Source: Phlebotomus papatasi (Eukaryota > Arthropoda > Insecta > Diptera > Psychodidae). Taken from it: a stretch of 64,000 bases of DNA. How positions within the stretch are numbered: position 1 is the first letter of the stretch; each line of letters opens with the position of its first letter. The stretch is taken from positions 49,848,627 through 49,912,626 of the forward strand of contig NC_077223.1 of the NCBI RefSeq assembly GCF_024763615.1. Direction: 5' to 3'. The notes under the pieces are model-generated. The model saw nothing but the letters and a program-made list of their open reading frames with translations, did not search any database and was not told where the DNA came from. Positions 56,011-64,000 of the stretch are shown piece by piece. Both the position numbers and the translations under genes were made by a program.

Positions 56011-56603
56011 GGGGAAAGTACTTGTTACGGCGCGGCACGCCTCTGGTGGAAAAAATTAGAATTAAATGCTATCGGGCAACACCACTGCCTCTTGCATCAA
56101 AGTCAACGTCGCGAAGACACGCCTTCTGTTAGTTTAGTGAATAAATTCCGTATTTGTTAAAAGAATCAGGAGAGTTTTTATTCTAACAATCATCACGCAA
56201 CATTCCCAAGGATTTGAGGCAACGAAAGGCGAATAAAGATTGTTTTATCGGGCAAAGGAAATTGGTTTTTTTCGCCAGATATAATAATCATATATTCATT
56301 CACACACACACCGGTTCGTTGAGATCCACAGGATCCAGCCTGGGAATACACAAACAGCATTCATTCTGATATATTATCACACTCACAGGATCGTACAGAT
56401 CCCACAGGATCCAGCCTGAGAAGATTCCAATACCATTCAATCTTACACTTGTCATACATACAAGTTTGTCTCGCGACCAGTACTCTTCCTACGAACGTTC
56501 ATGCCTTCGAATAATGTGAATTTTCTTTTATTTTTCCTAGAAAAATAAGAGAGAATTCACATTATTCGAAGGCATGAGCGTTCGAAGGGAGAGTACTTTC
56601 TCC
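56011..56603. mobile_element. GGGGAAAGTACTCTCCC foldback MITE, copy 3, split by an LTR
   Basis: Left stub GGGGAAAGTACT ends at 56022; after the LTR the element resumes CTTCCTACGAACGTTCATGC and ends with AGAGTACTTTCTCC then TA. Without the insert it would be about 131 bp. Confidence 0.82.
56023..56479. mobile_element. Solo LTR, 457 bp, with 5-bp TSD GTACT
   Basis: Begins TGTTACGGCGCGGCACGC and ends CTCGCGACCA (TG...CA), with GTACT on both sides (56018-56022 and 56480-56484). Contains GTGAATAAATTCCG, a plausible polyadenylation signal, and a repeated GATCC(C)ACAGGATCCAGCCTG pair. No internal retroviral-type genes are present. A 5-bp duplication fits BEL/Pao, Gypsy or Copia; the TGTTACGG start makes me lean to BEL/Pao. 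Confidence 0.82.
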
Positions 56604-56764
56604 TATATGTCACTGTCCCCTATATGTTTTAGAAGAATCTGCTAGTCCGTTTGTAGACTCGCCCAGAAGCGCCTTCCACGCATTGTAGATGCTTATTTCA
56701 TGCTCCCGGAATTGTTGGGCAGAGGCAGTGCATTATGTTACATTTTATCACAGTGAAAATGTCT

Positions 56765-56890
56765 TTCCTGACATTTAGTTGCTTGCACCGGGCAGGACTC
56801 GAACTCACAACTGTGAAAGTCGAGTCAGAAGTCTCATCCGCCCAAGACCAACGGTCTTGCCTATTGTGCCACTGAGATCTCCGTGTCCCA
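56765..56890 (-). repeat. tRNA-like SINE head, second family
   Basis: On the minus strand: A-box-like TGGCACAATAGGCA, then about 60 nt later the B box GAGTTCGAGTCCTGCC. The spacing is longer than in a real tRNA and the arms do not pair properly, so this reads as a SINE head or a decayed tRNA pseudogene. Confidence 0.5.
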
Positions 56891-57199
56891 AGTGGCAGAT
56901 AGGGAAAGACTTTAGTTGGTCCTAAAGTCGTATAGGCATTCTTTCGTCTACGAGGATTTCCTAGTGAAAACGAAATCGCGGACCACTCCAAAATTTGTGT
57001 CTCTTAGGTAAGGAGGCCGGTGACCTCAGCCTTGCACCCTGTTTCACAATATTCTGCTTGCAAAAAAAGACAACAGAGACTCAGATAACAAATGATCGCA
57101 CCGGAAACGACCTATGTGAGGCAATGGCGAAGCTGTTGCTTCATCCGCTAGTCCCGGGCTCGAGAGACACCAGAGCGACGAAAGAGAGTCTGAAATGAT

Positions 57200-57440
57200 A
57201 TCATGTTTGGCAAACTTACCAAGAACAACGGCACTTCGAAATGGCCACATGGAATGTAAGAAAGCCATGCAAGATATTATAAAGAGGAAGCGGCCTCGAG
57301 GCAAACCCAAGTCAAGGTGACTGGAATAAATTCAGTTACTTGCTTTAAATGATCTTGGGATCGACTCCGAACACCTTTTTGATGTGGTGGATGATCGACA
57401 AGCATGATCTGCTAAACCTGAGTGTCCTAAGCCCGCTACC
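57200..57440 (+). pseudogene. Retroelement tail fragment
   Basis: One frame gives RNGHMECKKAMQDIIKRKRP then RGKPKSR, followed by LNDLGIDSEHLFDVVDDRQA. The GHM...RPRGKPK pattern is familiar from the 3' part of endonuclease/reverse-transcriptase elements. Broken by stops. Confidence 0.4.
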
Positions 57441-57538
57441 CCGATAAGGATAAACGGTTGAAAATGAATAATGAAGGTTCTTAATATGACATCCAATCTT
57501 GGAAACACTACCTGATGTTAAAATAATTCTATCTTGTT

Positions 57539-57968
57539 TTGGAAGAAAACAAGATCCTTTTCATCTGGGTTCCTAACCATTCAGATGTTTTAGGTAACGA
57601 AATATCTGACAGGCTAGCGAGACTAGGAGCAATGCAATTTTTTGTTGGTCCAGAGCCGATAATTGGTATTGGACGGGAGCTTACTAACAGGATAGTTCAG
57701 GAATATGCGATGGAAAATCATGGAAAATATAGGAAATCTGTAAAGGGTGGAGTGTTTGCTAAGAGGCTCGTGGAGTCTGTAACATATGGATGTGATAAGC
57801 AACTACTGGCTCTGCCTCGCGCATCTCAGAGTTATTATTGGAACACTCACTGGGCACTGGAGAATTTTAAGGCCCACTTATGACATGTTAAAATTTAAGA
57901 TTGATCCATGCTATAATAGAGTTCACATTTATCTCGTGTTTACTGCTGCCCCAGTTTCCCATATGTAA
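57539..57968 (+). pseudogene. RNase H domain relic of a non-LTR retrotransposon
   Basis: The frame from 57539 contains ILFIWVPNHSDVLGNEISDR then LARLGA, the C-terminal RNase H motif (WVPGH..V.GNE.AD.LA) with the conserved His, Asn-Glu and Asp. The continuation typical of these elements (LTGHWRILRPTYDMLKFKID then PC) is found in another frame from about 57840, so a frameshift breaks the gene. No reverse transcriptase was found upstream; the fragment is flanked by unrelated sequence. Confidence 0.68.
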
Positions 57969-57969
57969 C

Positions 57970-59300
57970 CAAGGGCCCTAATCAATTTTGTTTTAAATTT
58001 CTCATAAATTCTTATTTAAATCTCGCCAAAATAACTTTATCTGAAGTTATAATTTTCCTCACGTAGGTGTGCTGAGAAACTCTTAAGTTCTCCATGTTTA
58101 TAACTAACTTATTTTCTTGATATTAGTAATCCACGACACAAATTTACTTCCTGTTTTTCTCATATATGTGTGTAAATTATGTAGCGAGCGTGAGTAAATC
58201 TTCTAGTAAGAGCGGAATAATTCCCTTTCAATTGAACCGGGTGAGCAATTTGAAAGTGTAAATTGGTGCAAGAAACGTTGATCAATTAATATAAATATCT
58301 CACGAAAAGCTTCCACTCTCGATCTTACCGCACCTGAAGCTGAAGTGTGATTGCGCAATTTAACCTACAAATCACTCTTCATTTACATTTATACATGTGA
58401 TATATATATAAAAAAAAATGAGAATAATGTATTTTGACGTTTGGGATCACACGCCCCTTAACTTAGCGATATGGCTTGTAATTTACCTTTTAAAACGTAT
58501 TACTTCATTCCTCAAAGGCAAAAGTGCACGAGTCTTTAATTTGACAGGGATAAATTTGCACAAAAAATATTCCTCTTATTGACCATTCACTGTTGCAATA
58601 GTATTTGATGCTTATGAAACCAAAAAAGTGGTAATAACAGGTGCAATTTTAGAATATTTGTTTTTATTTTTTGATTATAGGGATCGGTTTAGTACCGCGT
58701 AATTTGTTTGCAGTGCAATTTATATTACAATGTCGTCACGTATTGGAAAAATTTTCTAAGTTAACCGCTTAAGGGCCCAAATCTCGAGGCTGATCCTCGA
58801 GAATATTTAGCATACAAAATCTGGCAGTGAAGGATTCGGTAAAGGAATTTTATGCATAGAAGTTCTAATTGATGATCCTCAGCCCACAGTGAATGACAGT
58901 TTGGGATAGATCTTTGCTGCTGAATTTTACAGGCTAAATATTCTAGAGGATCAGCCTGAGTCTATTTAAGCCCTAAGAGCGCCTTCCCCGTAATGTGGAT
59001 ACTTCTTCTGTGCACCTTGAGGTTTCTGAGGAAAAGGCGATGCATTTCAGATTTAGATTTAAGTAACTGGTATACGGTTACAGTCAGGAAGAAGATGAAG
59101 TCCTTAATTAGCCGGAGGAAAAGTGTAGTCTTTTGATGAAAGGATACCCATGAGAAAGGATACTAAAACATTCTAGATTCCGAAGATCAGTTTGTCTAAT
59201 TGTGTGATTGGTAAAAACGACTAGAAAAAAGTAAGAAGGAGCGCCTATGTACTTCCTAAGACGTGTGGAAAGGGAAGATACCTGGAGAATTGGGTGTTAA
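57970..59300. other. Intergenic stretch, no feature seen
   Basis: No exon, repeat boundary or RNA gene recognised, apart from a weak inverted pair around 58770-58970 (GAGGCTGATCCTCGAGAATATT and its diverged complement). Confidence 0.4.
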
Positions 59301-59308
59301 GACCTCTA

Positions 59309-59450
59309 CACACTAGGAGAAATTTCTTTAAATAACGCCTTGTTAAAGAAAATTTCCCCTATCCTTGTAGGCAGGAACGTCAGAATTTTTTAAAAAAGGC
59401 AATTTTTGACGAAAATTACTTCTAATGTGTAGACACCATTAGAGTGTCAT
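59309..59450. mobile_element. CTACACATTG foldback MITE, copy 2
   Basis: Left end AGACCTCTACACACTAGGAG, right end CTAATGTGTAGACACC; interior GCAATTTTTGACGAAAATT shared with 35337-35478. Confidence 0.6.
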
Positions 59451-60094
59451 CCATCCTCTTATAAAGGTAGAATTTCCGATCAGAAGGAAGAACTCTTGAA
59501 ACTTTTCTTGGTGGAATATCTAAAAAGTTCTTAGCAATTTATGATTCCTCAAGCATTACCTGGATGTAAGGACAGAACAGCATAGCCATCCAGCGCCCAA
59601 ATATTAGAAAAACCTCAACAATTAGTTTTCTACGTATTTCATGAATAAATTTTGCCGCTATTCTTTATGTCCGACTTTCCAACTACTTTGATCGACTTTT
59701 CAAATTTTTCATCCTACTTTTGAGGACATTTTATTCTTATACGAAAATCCCATTGAATCCTTCCTAATAACGGTTTTTCAAGGTCAAAGGTTAGACAGGC
59801 TAGAGAACATATTTTTCATCCGAATGGCACACTCAATCCCGGCATTATTCATTTCGGGATTATGCACCTGACGGAATTATGCACATACAATTATGCAAGT
59901 TTGCCTACCATTGGGAGTCTATTTATGAAATTATTTTTGAAATACGCCTTAATGTATACTTTTATATGGCCGATTTATTCAAAAGCAAGCTCCTGCGGGT
60001 ATCGAAATTTTCTCGATGCATAATGCCATTTCGCGCGTTTTTTTTTTGGTCCCGAAAATGTGCATAATGCCGGGACTGCGTGTATCATGTTGCA

Positions 60095-60320
60095 GCTCGT
60101 TAGAAAGGTCTTGGAATGTCCGATAAAACTGAACCGCTTTCAATCTGTTCTGAACGGATAATGAACCGGTTCCTAACCAATGACTACTTTTTATTCAAAA
60201 ATCAATTATATTATTCCTGAGGTGTATTTTAGGCAATGTTTTGAGTGATTTATAAATCGATTCAAATCGGTTATGAACTGCTAATGAACCGGTTATGAAC
60301 CTATAAATAATTTTTATTCG
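60095..60320. repeat. AACCGGTT/AATCGGTT repeat, copy 3
   Basis: Shares TTAGAAAGGTCTTGGAAT-like and ATGAACCGGTT phrases with 22400-22790 and 9241-9390. Confidence 0.6.
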
Positions 60321-60419
60321 AAAATCACTCTTAATGATCTACAAAATGGACTCAACAAATTATTCCACTACGGGATACGGTATTGTAAAAGTGATTATCT
60401 TCGATTGTAATACAAATAG

Positions 60420-60447
60420 TAGGTGAGATTGTTAAAAATCTCACCTA
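60420..60447. mobile_element. Solo 28-nt micro-foldback
   Basis: TAGGTGAGATT and its complement AATCTCACCTA face each other across only six bases. An almost identical 28-nt unit forms the right end of the 1.8-kb element at 20594-20621. Here nothing else of that element is recognisable. Confidence 0.65.
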
Positions 60448-60449
60448 AT

Positions 60450-63400
60450 ATCTCAATAACATTAATAATAATAACAACAATGGTGGGAAAAAATATCTGG
60501 GCTTATCACTAGACACTGGTAGAGTTTTAAATAGTCAGTTATAATAACCATCGAAGATAATCGACCAAGAGAAATATAATTTTGCAAAATTTGAGAATAT
60601 GATGCAATCATATTGACTTGGGTATTTGGAAAGCGACATCAATTAAGCTAGCTGATTGAAATGTAAACCATGGACCCCTCAGTTATTTTTTTCTTCTAAT
60701 CGATGACATAATACATGTCAACAAAAGAGTGAAAAATGATAATTTAGCCATCACATAATATTTATTCGAATGACATCTATTTTTTTTACCTAACTTTGCT
60801 TTTATCTACGCTGAACTTTTAACTCTTCTTCAGCTCTGTGGTTTCCCTAACCCTCATCAATCATCAATAAGAAAACAACAACTTCCCACTCACACTTCCA
60901 GTAGTAAAAAATCATTCTTTTTCTTTAAATAAATTTGGCTTTAGGATGACCCACTGTTCCCCAAAGAATTAACGAGAGGCACATTTTTGCAATAATTTTT
61001 AATAAGTCTATAGTTATTCAGCTTCCTTCAATAGGAAGATAGGAACGGAAACAGTAAATTTTTTTTTACCAGTATTTAGTACAGTAGCATTTATGTGGAT
61101 TGTGTTACTTAAAGTTGGTGTTGGATGTTAAATTGTTAGATAATTTTTCAAGTGAATATTGCTTCGGAGAAGATCGAAAAAACTTCTTCGTCGGCTTCTT
61201 TTTTCTCCGAGAGATTGTCACGGAATTCCATTGCTTCATCACACAAGCCCAATGAATGTGGGGGTCTCTGGGTTATTTCAATGCGTGAGACTTGAATGTT
61301 GGACATTAAGCATGACCACCAGGAAGATCAATTTAGGGATTCAGGAAGTAATGACATTGAAGTTGCATAGTCTAGAAGTGTAGCAATACACCGTCATGGT
61401 CAATTTTCTGAACCATAAAAGAGATAATGAGAAAATTTGTGTGTCTCGTTTGGACATTTCCTGGTAACCTTAAGCAAGTTAATTAGTTTTTTTTTGTCAT
61501 CTCAGAAAAGTAAAAGGGGAATTGATTAATTCTTGAAAAAAAAATGTTCACAAGATTTGATTTTTATTTTATGTATTTTTCTGAAGTTCAAGAAGAACAC
61601 TTTCACACTTTTGTTGGAACGGTATAGAATTTTCTTGCTCGCTAAGTTGAACGGAAAAATTTGCAAGAAAAATGCACTTAACAATTAACTTGTGCCACGA
61701 AGAGATATGATTGAAATTCCACCCGTGTCAGTTTCTTTCTCGCAAAGCGGTACGGTATTAAAATAAACATTAAATAAGCGTGCGTGCAAAGAAAATACCA
61801 AAGAGCTTAGTGTGAAATGATGCTTTTGGGCTTTCATTTATTTGTCAAATTAACCACTCATAAAGTACCATCCCAGGTCATGCTACACTATTACTTCGTG
61901 CTATCTTACTTGGTAAAGACACCCTACGACATTAAAACCAAGACATTTTTCGTAAATACCGTCTGAAGTATGAAATGAAAATTAAGGTGCAAATACTATT
62001 TTCCTGATCGAAGGAACAACATGTTAAGAAAACCCATATCAAACGCCCGAGAAACCCAAAAATTACAACAAGTTTCAAAAAGTTTTGTGAAGCCAAAGAG
62101 ACCCAAAAAGCATATCCTCGAAGTTGAGAGCAAGGCTGAGAGTCTTTCACCCTTCAAAGACGAATGGGACATCGATGTCCTACAAACGAAATTAATTTTT
62201 TCTGACTATTTAGAGGACAAAATAACTTTGTAACTATACTTATATAGTCAAAAAAACTCGTTTTTGCTTTTGCGACATCGATTATGTCCAACTCGTCCTA
62301 AGAATGTTAAAAGAATGTGCTGAGATCAAGGAACACTAAAACATTTTTGACAAAACCACAAAGTCCCAAGGAAAGCAAATCATAATTCCATAACAAAATT
62401 ATGATATTCAATAACTCTAAGAATTCTAATCTCAAATCAATTCTCGAAGCCTGAGAATACATACAAACATAAGTATTTGCAAAACCGCAAACTCTCGAGA
62501 ATACTCAAAAACTGTAGAGAGGCGGATTTGGGAGGCGTGCGATCTATCATTAGAAAGTTTTCGGTCTTGGATACAACATACTGAAAATTTAATCCAAATC
62601 GGTTAATAAAAACCAAAATTTTAGTCCGCTCAAGATATTTTTTTATAATGCGACCCATCAGCTACAACATTATTAATTCTCTTAATTAAAATTAAAATTA
62701 AAATAATTTTAATTTGCCTTAAATAAATTTAAGTTCGCGAACAGCCTTGTAAAATTGTGAATGCAAATTTGTAATATCAAATGTTTGAAAGATTACACAG
62801 CCAGTGAAGAAGCATTTCTGCCGTTTGGCTTCAGAGGCTGGTTATCAACGCTAAGACGTCGGCAGACGCATGGGAGGGTGGGAAATGTACAGTTTGAATC
62901 AAGGGCACATAAAATCTAATAAACAGTGAAGCTATTTTTCACTGTTCCTTGTAAAAATTTAGCAGATATTGCACTGTGACTCAAGGGGGTTTCCCGAATT
63001 ACAAGATAAAAGGAAATCGATATTTTTTATTGCTTAAATCGATAGATAAACTATCTAAGAATTACACCTCCAAAATTTTAGAACTCTATTCCAAGTATTT
63101 TCGAAGATAGAGAGCCGAAAGCAAAGGAGCGCATAGCAGTTTTGCAAGCGCCTGGACGAACATACAAAACTTTGAAGCTCATTTTCTCCACTTCTCATTT
63201 TTAAGATTTTGTCGAATTGGCGGGAAAGATAGCAAAAAAACTTATGGACCGATTGAAACGCATAAGGGCTTATTTTCTTCAGAATTAAATGCTCTTCTGT
63301 TTGAACCTAAATGATTTCAGAAAATCTCTTTTTTTCTAATTTTTACAGTATGTTAAAGTCAAAATTTTATCACAAAAACCTATTTTTTTTAAACCTGCGA

Positions 63401-63930
63401 AAAAGGTCCAATTTTATGATTTTCTTCAGTTTTTTTTGGTTTAACTATGAAATAAACTTATGAATTTTGAAAATTAATTTGGTTTTTTTTTCAGACAAAA
63501 ATTATAAGCTACAGATTTCCCGCCAATTAGAGTGTACTGTGACGAAGCGCTACAGTAAATACTGATTATTCCGCCATTTTGTAATATTTCTTTCGAAAAA
63601 AAATTATTTAAGCACTTTGAATGTGTATAAATATATACCCAAAATTTCATAAGGTTTGGTCGTTTTCTTCTCCTCCAAAAAAAATCGGGAAAAACAGCTA
63701 AGTCTTGGGTTTATAATTCGGGAAACCCCCTTAAAAAAATTTACTCGTAGTTCTTGTATTATTTCGGCGAACATTATGAAATATGTATTTTCAGATAGCT
63801 TTTACTGTACGATTTTGAAATATATCAGTTTGATAAGTCAATTCTCTTTAGGAAAAACTTACCATTAGTCTTCAGTGCCTCTATGCAAAAACGTATGGAA
63901 AATATCGAAAGGCCACTGGTTTGAATAAAT
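60450..63930. other. Intergenic stretch, no gene recognised
   Basis: Open frames of 70-75 codons at 61159-61383 and 62021-62233 (the latter Lys/Ser-rich) match nothing I know and lack splice or promoter support. About 62515-62640 matches the ACATACTGAAAATTTAAT-type repeat of 39.2 kb. About 63865-63920 is an inverted match to 17435-17490 (GCCTCTATGCAAAAACGTAT). Confidence 0.4.
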
Positions 63931-63935
63931 TATTA

Positions 63936-64000
63936 GGGGGAAGCGTGCTACCTTCGGACGATTTATGCTTCGCTCAATTAATTTTTTTCAATGTGTTATA
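63936..64000. mobile_element. GGGGAAAGC-type MITE cut by the window end
   Basis: After TA it reads GGGGGAAGCGTGCTACCTTC then GGACGATTTATGCTTCG, the left arm of the family at 28771-28989. The right half lies beyond the window. Confidence 0.6.

Noticed and set aside
61159..62233. Frames at 61159-61383 and 62021-62233 as small genes
   Set aside because: No recognisable family, no splice or start context, and chance frames of this length are expected in 64 kb.
1..64000. A CRISPR array, prokaryotic operon or phage-type defence system
   Set aside because: All supported genes are intron-bearing animal genes; the repeats are transposon ends and not direct repeats with regular spacers.

Overview
The window is animal nuclear DNA, most likely from an insect and probably a fly of the nematoceran kind. 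It is AT-rich, its genes are split by GT-AG introns of 70 bp to several kb, and the genes recognised are animal genes (a salt-inducible kinase, a BBSome subunit, a peritrophin-like cuticle protein). Most of the remaining DNA is small transposable elements. The species cannot be fixed from sequence alone.

Layout. (1) About 6.2-27.0 kb, + strand: most of a SIK3-type kinase gene in eight reconstructed exons; the first exon(s), with the ATP-binding glycine loop, lie upstream of the window or were not recognised. (2) 27-34 kb: no firm gene; MITEs, a strong hairpin and an AT-rich stretch that may include Sik3 3'UTR. (3) 34.5-35.2 kb, - strand: COA4 (twin CX9C mitochondrial protein) followed after 2 nt by peptidyl-tRNA hydrolase 2, an arrangement that suggests a dicistronic mRNA. 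(4) 41.4-54.2 kb, - strand: a secreted one-domain chitin-binding (CPAP1-like) protein in four coding exons; its first coding intron (6.5 kb) holds a complete five-exon BBS5 gene on the opposite strand. (5) 55-64 kb: retrotransposon remnants, a solo LTR, a tRNA-like SINE and MITEs; no host gene recognised.

The most striking content is the dense, nested set of non-autonomous DNA elements. At least a dozen unrelated-looking families share the same boundary form, TA followed by GGGG/GGGT at the left and CCCC/ACCC followed by TA at the right. For two of them the window also contains the matching empty site, which shows directly that insertion duplicated TA. A ~426-bp family carries a short reading frame homologous to a psq/pogo-type DNA-binding domain, and a longer relative at 17.2-18.7 kb carries a more complete version. 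Two copies of a 268-bp element each have perfect but different 8-bp target duplications (hAT type). A TTAA-flanked 949-bp element is piggyBac-like. A 457-bp solo LTR sits inside a foldback MITE with a 5-bp duplication. Several nestings give relative insertion ages.

The genes have unrelated roles (signalling kinase, mitochondrial assembly, translation quality control, cuticle, cilia). No pathway-level cluster is apparent; the noteworthy links are the COA4-PTH2 tandem and the BBS5-in-CPAP1 nesting.
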